A stretch of 64,000 bases of DNA from Krasilnikovia cinnamomea (GCF_004217545.1 NZ_SHKY01000001.1:1-64000), one strand, 5' to 3'. Numbered from the stretch's first letter, positions 52,487-62,364 are shown. Notes: generated by a model from the sequence alone, not told the origin. Made by a program: numbers and translations.

Positions 52487-55327
52487 TCAGCTACTGAAGA
52501 CCTGGAACTCCGTGGCGTTCACCGACTGGGCGGCGGCCGACGCGGTAGCGCAGTCCGTGGCGGCGCGCGGGTCGTTGTCCTGCTCGCCCGCGTAGAGCGG
52601 GTTACCGGTGCACTGGTTCTGCAGGGTACGCAGCCGCACGTGGGTGGCCGGGGTCGGCCGGACCGGGAACGAGCGCAGGATCTGCTGCGGCACCTTCGGC
52701 CGGAACTGCCCGGCCGGGAACGCGTCCGCCGCGCTGGTGAAGACGCTGCGGTACCCGGCGTCGGTGGTGCAGTCCTGGCCACGGGTGGCATCGCAGGCCA
52801 GCACCTCGAACTGGCGCAGCCCGCTGAACCCGCCGCCGAACGTGCTCAGCTGCACCCGGGACACCAGCTTGGCGGTGTCCCCGGCCAGGTCCACGGTGAC
52901 CTGCCGGCCGGCCGCGCCGCCGCCCGCGCTCCACGCGCTCGCCTCGGCGTCGTCGGCCAGCGCGCCGAGCCCCGTACCGTCACCGGTGACCGTGGCACCC
53001 GAGGCGGAGGAGGCGAGGTTGGTGGGCAGCACCACGCCGAGGACCGGACTGCCGCCCGGGTACAGCGTCTGGGTCCACCGCTTGCCGCCGAAGCCGCGGC
53101 CGACCGCGTAGAACCGGTACGTGCCCGGGGCCAGGGTCACCGTGTCCGGGATCGCGGTGGCCGGATCGGTGTCGGCGACCGGGACCACACCGGACTCGTA
53201 GTCGCCGATGTACAGCCGCACGGGCTTGCCCGTGGCGTCGCCCAGCGGTTTGAACGTGGCCTCGATGTTGTCGACGACCGGTGAGGCGAAGCTGGGCACG
53301 GGGTCGGTGTCGGACGGGCCACTGGCCGCACCGGCGCCGAAACCGCGCGCCGCGAACGCGTTCCACAACAGGTCGGCGTTGGCGCCGCCGAAGCGCAGCG
53401 CGTCCGCCGTGATCATGTTGTCGCGCATGTCGAGCATGCTGACCTGGCCGGTGGCCTGCAGCAGGAACGAGTCGAAGACGAGCTGCACCCAGCGGCGGTT
53501 GCCGGGGCACTCGGTCACCGGCGTGGTGCCGTTCGCGCAGCTCTCCTGCTGCGCCCGGGTGCCGGCGCCGTACTTGGCGATCAGGGCGCGGCGGACGTCG
53601 ACGTTCGTGGCGCTCCAGATCTCGCCGTCGGGGTGCACCCCGGGGAAGCGGTCGTAGCCGTAGTTGCTGTAGTTGAGCGGGCTGTTGCTCATGTCGTAGT
53701 TGCGGATGCCGCTGGCGTTGTCGCCGGTGACGTACGCCCCGGTGACGAACGGCGTGTTGCCGCGCGGGGTGTAGCCGCTCTCGAACAGGTACTCCATCGC
53801 CATCAGGTCGGACCAGCTCTCACCCATCGCGCCGCCCTGGGACGAGCTGAGATTGGCGTCCGGCCCGGCGACCATCCGGTTCGAGATCGCGTGGGTGTAC
53901 TCGTGCCCGATCACGGTCATGTCGAAGTCGCCGTCGACACACGGCGGGTACGCGGAGCCGGCGAACGGCTGCCACATGTACATGTTCGTGACCGGCAGCA
54001 TCCCGTCCGGCGGGGTGGACTGGTTGGCGTTGTTGCGGATGTTCTGGGTGGCGGCGCCCTGCTGGGCGTTGCCGTGCTCGGGGTCGCCGCCCTTGCCGTA
54101 CCGGGTGTTGGTCTTCTGCAGGTTCCAGGTGGCCTCGGTGAAGCCCAGGTGGTACGCCCAGTCGTGCATCCGGTTGTGCATCGCGAACAGGTTCGCGGTG
54201 GCGGCGTCGGCGTCGGCCTGCTCCGGGGAGTTCAGCGACGCCGGATCGCACTTGGTGGCGTTCCACTGGTTGGTGAACGGGTACGTGTACTCGCGGTCGG
54301 GGCGGGCGGCGGCCGGAATCTGCGGGGTGCCGTTGCCCCAGTACCGCACCGTCTCGGCGGAGTTGCCGACGGTGGTCGACGAGGACGCGCCGGTGGCGGG
54401 GTCGATGTCCCAGTCCCGGCCGGTCGCCGGGTCGAGCACGGTCCGGGCGCAGTCGGTCGCGGTCCGGGCGCACCAGGTCTGCCGGGTGTCCGAGGTGCCG
54501 GTCGGGGTGGCGGGGAAGACCTTCCAGCGCGGGTTGTCGGCGTCGAAGTTGACCAGGTTCTCGCGGATCAGCACCTCGCCGCTGCGCGCGTCGACGTAGG
54601 TGGTGTATCCCAGCGGGTGGTCCGCTTCGCTCGAGAGCACGACCACCTCGAACGCGGCGCGCGGGGCGGCGCCGGGCATCGGCACGGCCACCGGGCGGAT
54701 GCGGTGCTGGGCGAGTTCGGCCCGGGGTATCCGGGCGTCCGCGAGGGCCTTGGCCAGCGCGGCGGCCGGGGCGAGGGTGGCCGGGGCGGGGCGTTCGGTG
54801 CGCGGGCTCAGCGACGAGGTGACCCGCAGGACGTCACCGCCCTTGACCGCCACGGCCACCAGGCCGTCGTGGGCGGCGGGCAGGCCGCCGTAGCGTTGGC
54901 GCAGCAGCACGACCGTGCCCGCGCCGACCTTGGTCTGCGCGATGGTCTGCATGCTGTCGACGTCCGTCGTGCGCTGCGCGAACAGCGCCTGGCTGCCCTT
55001 GAGGTAGCGCCGGGCGACCGTCTCGGGGTCGGCGGCGGGCCCGGCGGCCAGCGCCCGGCGGGTGGTGGGGGTGAGCGAGGCGGGGGTGCCCAGCCGGTTC
55101 CAGCGGGCGACGACCCCGTCGCCGGGCACCAGCGACCGTTGGGCGGCGGAGGGCGCGGCGGTGCCGGGACGGTTGTCGACGAAGTCGTATTCCGAGCCGG
55201 TGGGTGCGCCGGTCAGCGGGGTGGCGGGCGGTGGGGCCTGCGGACTGGCGGCGGCGCCGATCGGCGCGGTGACAACCAGTGTGGTGGCGATTATTCCGAC
55301 GACGGCGGACCTTCTGGGTCTGCGCAC
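52487..55327 (-). CDS. Secreted M36 (fungalysin)-family metalloprotease
   Basis: 946 aa. Signal peptide: RRPRRSAVVGIIATTLVV...GAAAS. A large FTP/propeptide region follows, then the catalytic domain with HEYTH (about residue 495) and the third ligand Glu in GAMGESWSDLMAMEY; the upstream NLFAMHNRMHDWAYHLGF is typical of M36. The C-terminal part (about 760-946) resembles a discoidin-like module (DDAEASAWSAGG, VTVDLAG). GTG at 55325-55327 is chosen for GGAGG 5 nt upstream. Divergent from the S1 protease gene. Confidence 0.93.
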   Translation of the reverse strand: MRRPRRSAVVGIIATTLVVTAPIGAAASPQAPPPATPLTGAPTGSEYDFVDNRPGTAAPSAAQRSLVPGDGVVARWNRLGTPASLTPTTRRALAAGPAADPETVARRYLKGSQALFAQRTTDVDSMQTIAQTKVGAGTVVLLRQRYGGLPAAHDGLVAVAVKGGDVLRVTSSLSPRTERPAPATLAPAAALAKALADARIPRAELAQHRIRPVAVPMPGAAPRAAFEVVVLSSEADHPLGYTTYVDARSGEVLIRENLVNFDADNPRWKVFPATPTGTSDTRQTWCARTATDCARTVLDPATGRDWDIDPATGASSSTTVGNSAETVRYWGNGTPQIPAAARPDREYTYPFTNQWNATKCDPASLNSPEQADADAATANLFAMHNRMHDWAYHLGFTEATWNLQKTNTRYGKGGDPEHGNAQQGAATQNIRNNANQSTPPDGMLPVTNMYMWQPFAGSAYPPCVDGDFDMTVIGHEYTHAISNRMVAGPDANLSSSQGGAMGESWSDLMAMEYLFESGYTPRGNTPFVTGAYVTGDNASGIRNYDMSNSPLNYSNYGYDRFPGVHPDGEIWSATNVDVRRALIAKYGAGTRAQQESCANGTTPVTECPGNRRWVQLVFDSFLLQATGQVSMLDMRDNMITADALRFGGANADLLWNAFAARGFGAGAASGPSDTDPVPSFASPVVDNIEATFKPLGDATGKPVRLYIGDYESGVVPVADTDPATAIPDTVTLAPGTYRFYAVGRGFGGKRWTQTLYPGGSPVLGVVLPTNLASSASGATVTGDGTGLGALADDAEASAWSAGGGAAGRQVTVDLAGDTAKLVSRVQLSTFGGGFSGLRQFEVLACDATRGQDCTTDAGYRSVFTSAADAFPAGQFRPKVPQQILRSFPVRPTPATHVRLRTLQNQCTGNPLYAGEQDNDPRAATDCATASAAAQSVNATEFQVFSS

Positions 55328-55381
55328 GCGTACCTCCGTGGATCGATCGATGCCGATCGTCGGACGATACGTCCCCATCGA

Positions 55382-55397
55382 CGTTCATAGATGAACG
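55382..55397. promoter_or_regulatory. 16-bp palindrome between divergent protease genes
   Basis: CGTTCATAGATGAACG, perfect 7-2-7 dyad, located 55 bp upstream of the M36 start in the 220-bp region shared with the S1 protease. It could be an operator co-ordinating both exoproteases. No regulator gene is adjacent. Confidence 0.5.
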
Positions 55398-55547
55398 AAA
55401 TAGTTAACAACTCCGCCGCTTTCCGGCAGGGCCAGGGTCTGGTGATTACGACAAAATGATCAAAATACGCATTTAGGATGAACAGCGTCGGATCCCGACG
55501 TGCCCGGCGCCCGGCGCGGCCCGACGCGGGCCATTCGAGGAGGCACC

Positions 55548-56699
55548 ATGAGCCACGCAACCAAGCCCGTCCGCCGCCCGCTCGCCAGGATCGCCGGCGC
55601 CGCCCTGGCCACGGTCACCGCCGCCAGCCTGCTCGGCGCACCCGCGTCCGGCGCGAGCCCGGCCGATCCCGGCGCCGTACCGTCGCGGGAGATGGTCGAC
55701 CAGTTGGCCGCCGATCTCGGGCTGACCACGGCGCAGGCCGGGGCGCGGATCCGCGCCGAGTACCGCGCGAGCCTGATCGTCGCCCCGGCCCGCAGCGCCG
55801 CGGGCGCCGCGTACGGCGGCGCGGTCTTCGACCCCGCGCGAGCGAATCTCGTCGTCGGGGTCACCGACCCGGCCGCCCTCGCCCAGGTCCGTCGCACCGG
55901 GGCCGCCGCCAGACTGGTCCCGCACAGCCTCGCCAGTCTCGAACGCACCATGCGGGTGCTCGACGCCCGGACCGCGCCCCGCGACGTCACCGGATGGCGC
56001 GTCGACGAGACCGCCAACCTGGTCGTCGTGACGGCCGCCGGCCACGGCCCGACCAAGCCGGTGCGCGCCTTCGTCGCGGGGCTGAACAACATCCGGGTGG
56101 ACCACCGCGCGCCCGCGGTCCGGACCCTGGCCGAGCTGATCGGCGGAGACGCCATCTACGGCGGGGGCTCCCGCTGCTCCTTGGGCTTCAACGCCCGCCG
56201 CACCACCGGTGCGTACCTGGTGCTGACCGCCGGACACTGCACCAACATCGCGACCACGTGGTCCGGATTCAACCGGGTCGTGATCGGAACCCGGTTCGGC
56301 ACGTCGTTCCCGACCAACGACTACGGTGCAATCAACGTCAACCTGGCCGCCTGGACACCCACCCCCAAGATCAAAGGTGGCGTGCCCGTTCTCGGCTCGG
56401 CCGTCGCCCCCGTCGGCAGCTCGGTGTGCCGGTCCGGCTCGACCACCGGATACCGTTGCGGCACCGTCACCGCCCGCAACCAGACGGTGAACTATCCCCA
56501 GGGCACCGTGTCCGGATTGACCCGCACCAGCGTCTGCGCCGAGTCGGGTGACTCCGGCGGTCCGTTCGTCAGCAGCACCCGGCAGGCGCAGGGGGTGACC
56601 TCCGGGGGAAGCGGCAACTGCACCTCCGGCGGCACCACGTTCTTCCAGCCGCTCGGGGAGATCCTCACCGCGTACTCCGCCACGCTCGTGGTCGGTTGA
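55548..56699 (+). CDS. Secreted S1-family serine protease (streptogrisin/alpha-lytic type)
   Basis: 383 aa prepro-enzyme. Signal IAGAALATVTAASLLGAPASG, then a propeptide to about residue 195. The mature domain starts near IYGGGSRCSLGFN. Catalytic triad: His in LTAGHC, Asp in TNDYGAINV, Ser in CAESGDSGGPF. Disulfide cysteines are in the expected places. ATG 55548 follows GAGGAGG. The product is a streptogrisin-like extracellular protease folded with its pro-region. Divergent from the M36 gene. Confidence 0.95.
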   Translation: MSHATKPVRRPLARIAGAALATVTAASLLGAPASGASPADPGAVPSREMVDQLAADLGLTTAQAGARIRAEYRASLIVAPARSAAGAAYGGAVFDPARANLVVGVTDPAALAQVRRTGAAARLVPHSLASLERTMRVLDARTAPRDVTGWRVDETANLVVVTAAGHGPTKPVRAFVAGLNNIRVDHRAPAVRTLAELIGGDAIYGGGSRCSLGFNARRTTGAYLVLTAGHCTNIATTWSGFNRVVIGTRFGTSFPTNDYGAINVNLAAWTPTPKIKGGVPVLGSAVAPVGSSVCRSGSTTGYRCGTVTARNQTVNYPQGTVSGLTRTSVCAESGDSGGPFVSSTRQAQGVTSGGSGNCTSGGTTFFQPLGEILTAYSATLVVG

Positions 56700-56800
56700 C
56701 CGCGGTGCGGGCGCGGCCGGGACATTCACGTCGACAGGTTCCCCAACCCGACACGGCACCGCTAGGTTGGCGGTGGGGCGGCGTCGACGGGAGGACCTGA

Positions 56801-58261
56801 ATGGACCGGATCGGCCCGCTGGCCGCGCGGCTCCGCGCCGAACTCGGCCCGGACCGCGTCATCAGCGACCGCCAGGAGCTGCGCACGTACGAGTGCGACG
56901 GCCTCACGCACTACCGGGTCGTGCCCGCCCTGGCGGTGCTCCCCCGCGACCACACCGAACTCGCCCGCACCGTACGGGCCTGCGCGGACGCGGGGGTGCC
57001 GTTCGTGGCGCGCGGCTCCGGCACGGGGCTGTCCGGCGGCGCCCTGCCGCACGCCGACGGGGTCCTCGTGGTGACCTCGCGGATGCGGGCCATCGTGGAG
57101 GTCGCCCCGGACGACGAGCGGGCCGTCGTCGAACCCGGCGTGATCAACGTGCAGGTCAGCCGGGCGGCCGCGCCGTTCGGCTACTACTACGCGCCGGACC
57201 CGTCGAGCCAGCAGATCTGCTCGATCGGCGGCAACGTCGCGGAGAACTCGGGCGGCGCCCACTGCCTCAAGTACGGCTTCACCACCAACCACGTCACCGG
57301 CGCGACCGTGGTCACCCCGGACGGCGAGGTGGTACGGCTCGGCGGGCGCGCCCCCGACACCCCCGGCTACGACCTGCTCGGCGCGTTCGTCGGCTCCGAG
57401 GGCACCCTGGGCATCGCCACCGAGGTGACCGTGCGGCTGGTCCGGGCGCCGGAGACCATCCGGACGCTGCTGGCCGCGTTCCACACCACCGACCAGGCCG
57501 GCGCGGCGACCTCCGCGATCATCGCCGCCGGGGTGGTCCCGGCGGCGGTCGAGATGATGGACGCGCTGGCCATCGAGGCCGCCGAGGCGGCCGTGAACTG
57601 CGGCTACCCGCCCGGCGCGGGCGCCGTACTCATCGTCGAGCTGGACGGCCCGGCCGCCGAGGTGCGGGCCCAGTTCGCGCAGGTCACCGCGCTGTGCGAG
57701 GAGAACGACGCGTTCGAGCTCCGGATCGCCGCCGACGACGCCGAACGGGCCCTGTTCTGGAAGGGGCGCAAGTCCGCGTTCGCGGCGGTCGGCCGGATCA
57801 GCCCCGACTACATCGTGCAGGACGGGGTGATCCCCCGCACCGCGCTGCCGCAGGTGCTGCGCCGTATCGGCGAGGTGTCGGCCGAGCACGGCGTACGGGT
57901 GGCCAACGTGTTCCACGCGGGCGACGGCAACCTGCACCCCCTGGTGCTGTTCGACGACGCCGTGCCCGGCGAGGCCGAACGCGCCGAGCAGGTCTCCGGC
58001 GCGATCCTCGACCTGTGCATCGAGCACGGCGGCTCGATCACCGGCGAGCACGGCGTCGGCGTCGACAAGGCGCGCTACATGCCGCGCATGTTCACCGCCG
58101 ACGACCTGGACACGATGCAGCTCGTGCGGTGCGCGTTCGACCCCGACGGACTGTCCAATCCGGGCAAGGTGTTCCCCACCCCGCGACTGTGCGGGGAGGT
58201 CCCCGGACGGCGCAAGGGGACGCACCCGGCCCAGGAGGCCGGACTCGCGGAGATCTTCTGA
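56801..58261 (+). CDS. glcD: Glycolate oxidase-like FAD subunit GlcD
   Basis: 486 aa FAD-linked oxidase of the vanillyl-alcohol-oxidase fold. FAD domain: VPFVARGSGTGLSGGALP and CSIGGNVAENSGGAHCLKYG. C-terminal cap: VANVFHAGDGNLHPLVLF (metal/substrate His) and GSITGEHGVGVDK. It oxidises glycolate, lactate or a related 2-hydroxy acid. ATG 56801 has GGGAGG upstream. Its TGA overlaps the glcE ATG, giving a coupled glcDEF operon. Confidence 0.93.
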   Translation: MDRIGPLAARLRAELGPDRVISDRQELRTYECDGLTHYRVVPALAVLPRDHTELARTVRACADAGVPFVARGSGTGLSGGALPHADGVLVVTSRMRAIVEVAPDDERAVVEPGVINVQVSRAAAPFGYYYAPDPSSQQICSIGGNVAENSGGAHCLKYGFTTNHVTGATVVTPDGEVVRLGGRAPDTPGYDLLGAFVGSEGTLGIATEVTVRLVRAPETIRTLLAAFHTTDQAGAATSAIIAAGVVPAAVEMMDALAIEAAEAAVNCGYPPGAGAVLIVELDGPAAEVRAQFAQVTALCEENDAFELRIAADDAERALFWKGRKSAFAAVGRISPDYIVQDGVIPRTALPQVLRRIGEVSAEHGVRVANVFHAGDGNLHPLVLFDDAVPGEAERAEQVSGAILDLCIEHGGSITGEHGVGVDKARYMPRMFTADDLDTMQLVRCAFDPDGLSNPGKVFPTPRLCGEVPGRRKGTHPAQEAGLAEIF

Positions 58262-59430
58262 TGACCGCCCTGGACGAGCTGACGGAGCCCGCGAAGGACG
58301 ACGACGCCGTCGCGGGCGTACCGGCGCGGCTGGTCGCCGCGCCCACCTCGACCGCGCAGGCCTCGGCGGTGCTGCGGGCGGCCGCCGACGCGGGCCTGGC
58401 CGTGGCGTTCCGCGGCGGCGGCACGAAACTGGACTGGGGCGCGCCACCGCGACGGCTCGACCTCATCGTGGACACCCGCGGCCTGACCGGGGTGGTCGAG
58501 CACGCGGCCGGCGATCTCATCGCGGTGGTCCGGGCCGGCACCCCCATGGCCGAGGTACGCGAACACCTCGGCCCGGCCGGGCAGCAGCTCGCGCTGGACA
58601 CCTCGGAGGCGGGCGCCACGGTCGGCGGCACCGTGGCGGTCAGCGCCAGCGGCCCCCGCCGCCAGCTGTACGGCACGGCCCGGGACCTGGTCATCGGCAT
58701 GACCGTGGTCCGCGCCGACGGCACCGTCGCGCACTCCGGGGGCAAGGTCGTCAAGAACGTCGCCGGGTACGACCTGGCCAAGCTGTTCACCGGCGCGTAC
58801 GGCACGCTCGGGCTGATCACCCGGTGCGCGTTCCGGCTGCACCCGCGGCCCGGCGCCGAGGCCGTCGTGCGCGCGGCGCCGCCCGACCTCGGCGCGGCAC
58901 TGGCCGCGATCCGCGCGGCGCAGGTGGTGCCCAGCGCCGTGGAGGTCGACGGGGAGACCGGCGAGGTCGCCGTCCTGGTCGAGGGCACCCCGGCCGGAGT
59001 ACGGGACCGGGCCGCCACGCTGGTCCGGATCCTCGGCGACGACGCGGGACGCCCGCACTGGTGGGGCACGTACCCGTGGGAGCCCGGCGGCACCGGCCTG
59101 AAGCTGACCGCCGCGCTGTCGCGGGTGCCCGCGCTGGTGGTCCGCGCCGCCGCCCTGGCGCGGGTGCGCGGCTCCGCCGGCACCGGGGTGCTGTACGCGG
59201 GCCTGCCCCCGGACACCGCGCCGGACGAGGCGGCCGACGCGGTGGCGGAGTTGCGGGCCGCCGCCGGTGACGCGGGCGGGCACGCGGTCGTACTCACCGC
59301 GCCCGCCGAGGTGCGGGCGGGGGTGGACATGTGGGGGCCGGTGGACGGGCTGGCGCTGATGCGGCGGGTCAAGCAGCAGTTCGACCCGGACGCCCGGCTG
59401 GCCCCGGGACGTTTCGTGGGAGGCATCTGA
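58261..59430 (+). CDS. glcE: Glycolate oxidase-like FAD-binding subunit GlcE
   Basis: 389 aa. Shorter FAD_binding_4 protein: LAVAFRGGGTKLDWGAPP, the TVGGTVAVSASGPRRQLYGTARDLVIGMTVV block and GKVVKNVAGYDLAKLFTGAYGTLGLIT. It lacks the larger GlcD C-terminal cap. ATG 58261 shares its A with the glcD stop, and its own stop overlaps the glcF start. Subunit of the membrane-associated glycolate dehydrogenase complex. Confidence 0.92.
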   Translation: MTALDELTEPAKDDDAVAGVPARLVAAPTSTAQASAVLRAAADAGLAVAFRGGGTKLDWGAPPRRLDLIVDTRGLTGVVEHAAGDLIAVVRAGTPMAEVREHLGPAGQQLALDTSEAGATVGGTVAVSASGPRRQLYGTARDLVIGMTVVRADGTVAHSGGKVVKNVAGYDLAKLFTGAYGTLGLITRCAFRLHPRPGAEAVVRAAPPDLGAALAAIRAAQVVPSAVEVDGETGEVAVLVEGTPAGVRDRAATLVRILGDDAGRPHWWGTYPWEPGGTGLKLTAALSRVPALVVRAAALARVRGSAGTGVLYAGLPPDTAPDEAADAVAELRAAAGDAGGHAVVLTAPAEVRAGVDMWGPVDGLALMRRVKQQFDPDARLAPGRFVGGI

Positions 59431-60773
59431 TGACCGAGGCGACCGACCCGGCCCGCCGTGACGTGCTCGGGCCGGTCGTGGGCGCGTTCGACGCGCACGA
59501 GCCGCCGTCCCGGGATCTCGCCGCCGACTGCGTGCACTGCGGCTTCTGCCTGACCACCTGCCCCACCTATGTGCTGTGGGGCGAGGAGGCGGACTCCCCG
59601 CGCGGGCGCATCCACCAGATCCAGCAGGGGCTGGACGGCGAGCCGCTGACCGGCTCGATGGTGAGCCACGTCGACCGCTGCCTGGGCTGCATGGCGTGCA
59701 TGACCGCGTGCCCGTCCGGGGTGCGCTACGACCGGCTCATCGAGGCGACCCGGGCGCAGGTGGAACGGCGGCACAGCCGCACGGCGCGCGAACGGGCCCT
59801 ACGCGCGGCGGTGTTCGCGCTGTTCCCGTACCCGAACCGGTTGCGGCTGCTGCGGGGCCCGCTGCGGGCGTACCGGGCCAGCGGGCTGCGGCGCCTGGTG
59901 GCGCGTACCGGGCTGCTGGAGCGTCTGGCGCCCACCGTGGCCACGCTCGAATCGCTCACGCCGCGCCTGACGAAGGTGCCGCGCCCGCCGCGCCGGGTGC
60001 CCGCCCGCGGGCCGCGCCGGGCCGTGGTGGGCATGCTGACCGGGTGCGTGCAGAGCGCGTTCTTCCCGGACGTCAACGCGGCGACCGTACGGGTGCTGGC
60101 CGCCGAGGGCTGCGACGTGCTGATCCCGGCGCGGCAGGGCTGCTGCGGCGCCCTGAGCGTCCACAACGGACGGACCGGGGAGGCGCGGCGGTTCGCCCGC
60201 GCGCTCATCGACACGTTCACCGGCACCGGCATGGACTACCTGGTGGTCAACGCGGCGGGCTGCGGGTCGTCGCTGAAGGAGTACGGCGACCTGCTGCGCG
60301 ACGACCCCGCGTACGCGGGGCGCGCGGCGGAGTTCGCCGCCCGGGTCCGGGACCTGTCCGAGGTGCTGGTGGAGCTGGGCCCCGCCGCGCCCCGGCACCG
60401 GCTGGCGGTGACGGTCGCCTACCACGACGCCTGCCATCTCGGGCACGCGCAAGGGGTCCGGGCGCAGCCCCGCGAACTGCTGCGCTCGATTCCCGGGCTG
60501 ACGCTGCGGGAGATCGCCGACCCGGAGATCTGCTGCGGCTCGGCGGGCATCTGGAACGTGCTGAACCCGGAACCGGCCGCGGAACTCGGCGACCGCAAGG
60601 CCGGCGACGTCCTGGCCACCGGCGCCGAGCTGCTGGTGACGGCGAACCCGGGCTGCCTCATGCAGGTCGCCGCGGCGTTGCGGCGGCGGGGCGCGACGAT
60701 CGGGCTGGCGCACACCGCGGTGGTACTGGACGCCGCGATCCGCGGGCTGCCCGCCGCCGCGCTGACGGACTAG
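59430..60773 (+). CDS. glcF: Glycolate oxidase iron-sulfur subunit GlcF
   Basis: 447 aa. Two ferredoxin-type 4Fe-4S motifs in the N-terminus (CVHCGFCLTTCPTY and CLGCMACMTACPSG), followed by two CCG domains (LTGCVQSAFFPDV...GCCGALSVHNG and YHDACHLGHAQG...CCGSAGIWN). It passes electrons from the FAD subunits to the quinone pool. ATG 59430 overlaps the glcE stop. Confidence 0.94.
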   Translation: MTEATDPARRDVLGPVVGAFDAHEPPSRDLAADCVHCGFCLTTCPTYVLWGEEADSPRGRIHQIQQGLDGEPLTGSMVSHVDRCLGCMACMTACPSGVRYDRLIEATRAQVERRHSRTARERALRAAVFALFPYPNRLRLLRGPLRAYRASGLRRLVARTGLLERLAPTVATLESLTPRLTKVPRPPRRVPARGPRRAVVGMLTGCVQSAFFPDVNAATVRVLAAEGCDVLIPARQGCCGALSVHNGRTGEARRFARALIDTFTGTGMDYLVVNAAGCGSSLKEYGDLLRDDPAYAGRAAEFAARVRDLSEVLVELGPAAPRHRLAVTVAYHDACHLGHAQGVRAQPRELLRSIPGLTLREIADPEICCGSAGIWNVLNPEPAAELGDRKAGDVLATGAELLVTANPGCLMQVAAALRRRGATIGLAHTAVVLDAAIRGLPAAALTD

Positions 60774-61033
60774 CGCAACCGCCAGCGGGTGCAAGCGCCC
60801 TTGGGGTAGGGACCGTGCGCCGAATCGGCACGGGTGGTCAGGCGAACGCCACGGCGGCACTGCCCGATTGACAGAAGGAATTGGGGTTAGTGCCCGCCTT
60901 CGGCCGGCACGGTATCGAGGCACGGTTTTGTACGGTATGCGAAGCGCGGCACGCTAGCATTAATAGGCAACAGTGGCAAGTTGACACTATTGCTACGCTG
61001 CTCTCGCCTTACCCCCAAAGGAGAGACATCGAA

Positions 61034-61921
61034 GTGAAGAAAATACTAGCCGTTGTCGCGTCCGTGCTCGCATTGTCAATCGGAATCGCTATTGTTCCGG
61101 CAGCATCCTCTTTCGCTGCCACGGACAGGACCGGACCCGAACGGCTGTTCATCCCGAACGGCGATCCGTGCAGGCTGGGCCGCACGGTCATGCAGGGCAT
61201 GGTGGTGGGGCCAGGCAGCCAGCTCTACATCGTTTTCACGAAGGCAGGCGGCGCTGAGCCCGTCCTGTCCAGGTGGTTGCGTAACGGCTCGACCTGGAGC
61301 GGCGATAGCTGGGTCTGCGCCGGGAACACCGTCCCGATCTCCATCCTCGGCCACGGTAACGACCTCGCCTACAACGCGAATTACCTGGGCCAGGGTCCGG
61401 CTTTGATCGCCACCCAAGGCAGCCAGTCCACATACCTGAGCAACAAGGTGACGATCATACGCCTGAACGCCAACGGGTCTATTGGCACGGCCAGCGAAGT
61501 GAGTCTGCCGATGAACATCAGCGGCCTCTGCTACAGCGCGACGGCGGGCACCGGCGGCAAATATGCCGCCCGACGGCTGGGTAGCTTGTGGACCCATGCC
61601 GGTTCCGGTGCGCTGACGAGTGGATGGACGCTCGTGAAGAGCAACCTGACGAGTCACGATAATCGTTCCGACCAAGGCCTGGACTGCTCCGAGAACAACA
61701 TCTGGAACACCAAGTCAATCAACGACTCCACGCCCACTACCGGGTGGAACTGGGTATACCAGTACAACTGGTCTGGAGGCGATGTGGAGAGCGACATCGG
61801 AATTCCGAGCAACTACCTGAGAAACGAGATCGAAGACATCACCCACGTGGGGAGCGAGTTCTTCGTCGGTATCAACCGAAACGACGGGTACGCCGACTCC
61901 GTGAACGTGTTCTTCGAGTAG
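61034..61921 (+). CDS. Secreted protein of unknown function
   Basis: 295 aa. Signal peptide: MKKILAVVASVLALSIGIAIVPAASSFAA (cleavage about residue 29). The mature part is rich in Gly, Ser, Asn and Trp, with four well-spaced cysteines and strand-like segments (YIVFTKAGG, WVYQYNWSGGD, EFFVGINRNDGYADSVNVF), suggesting a beta-propeller or beta-sandwich. I recognise no family. Codon use is less GC-biased than the neighbours (for example ATA, CTA, GTT), and the upstream DNA is AT-rich, hinting at recent acquisition. GTG 61034 follows AAAGGAGAG. TTGACA at 60982-60987 may be a -35 element. A strong terminator follows. Confidence 0.75.
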   Translation: MKKILAVVASVLALSIGIAIVPAASSFAATDRTGPERLFIPNGDPCRLGRTVMQGMVVGPGSQLYIVFTKAGGAEPVLSRWLRNGSTWSGDSWVCAGNTVPISILGHGNDLAYNANYLGQGPALIATQGSQSTYLSNKVTIIRLNANGSIGTASEVSLPMNISGLCYSATAGTGGKYAARRLGSLWTHAGSGALTSGWTLVKSNLTSHDNRSDQGLDCSENNIWNTKSINDSTPTTGWNWVYQYNWSGGDVESDIGIPSNYLRNEIEDITHVGSEFFVGINRNDGYADSVNVFFE

Positions 61922-61931
61922 GCCGACCCAG

Positions 61932-61971
61932 CAGCGCCCCTGACCCGGCTCTCGGCTGGTCAGGGGCGCTG
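61932..61971 (+). terminator. Rho-independent terminator of the secreted unknown
   Basis: Perfect 14-bp stem, CAGCGCCCCTGACC with GGTCAGGGGCGCTG, with a 12-nt loop, followed by TTTCG, 10 bp past the stop. Confidence 0.85.
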
Positions 61972-62040
61972 TTTCGCCTGGTAGGTCGAGCGTGGATGTT
62001 GGTGCCGCGCCTGGAGACAGCCTGCCTGAGCGCTCAAGTG

Positions 62041-62364
62041 TTACGAGACCGCCATCTCGCCCAGTTCGGACCAGTCGTCCTGGTCCAGGGTGGTGTTGAT
62101 GATGCGTGGGGTCTCGGCCAGGTGCCGGGGCAGTTCCTGGCGGGCCTGCTGGAAATGTGCGCTGTTGACGTGCGCCGCCCCGGCCTCGCCGTCGCGGAAC
62201 GCCTCGACCAGCACGTACTCGGTCGGGTCGGCGATGCTGCGGGACCAGTCGAACCACAGGCAGCCCGGTTCGGCGCGGGTGGCCTCGGTGAACGGCGCCG
62301 CGATCGCGGGCCAGCGGTCGGCCTCCTCCGGCTTGATCCGGAACTTCGCCGTAATGAAGATCAT
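62041..62364 (-). CDS. Antibiotic biosynthesis monooxygenase (ABM)-family protein
   Basis: 107 aa dimeric ferredoxin-like fold: MIFITAKFRIKPEEADRWPAI, EPGCLWFDWSRSI, EYVLVEAFRDGEAGAAHVNSAHF. Related proteins are cofactor-free quinol monooxygenases such as YgiN. ATG at 62362-62364 has GGAGAGGG about 9 nt upstream. Divergent from the phosphopantetheinyl transferase gene. The substrate is unknown. Confidence 0.88.
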   Translation of the reverse strand: MIFITAKFRIKPEEADRWPAIAAPFTEATRAEPGCLWFDWSRSIADPTEYVLVEAFRDGEAGAAHVNSAHFQQARQELPRHLAETPRIINTTLDQDDWSELGEMAVS

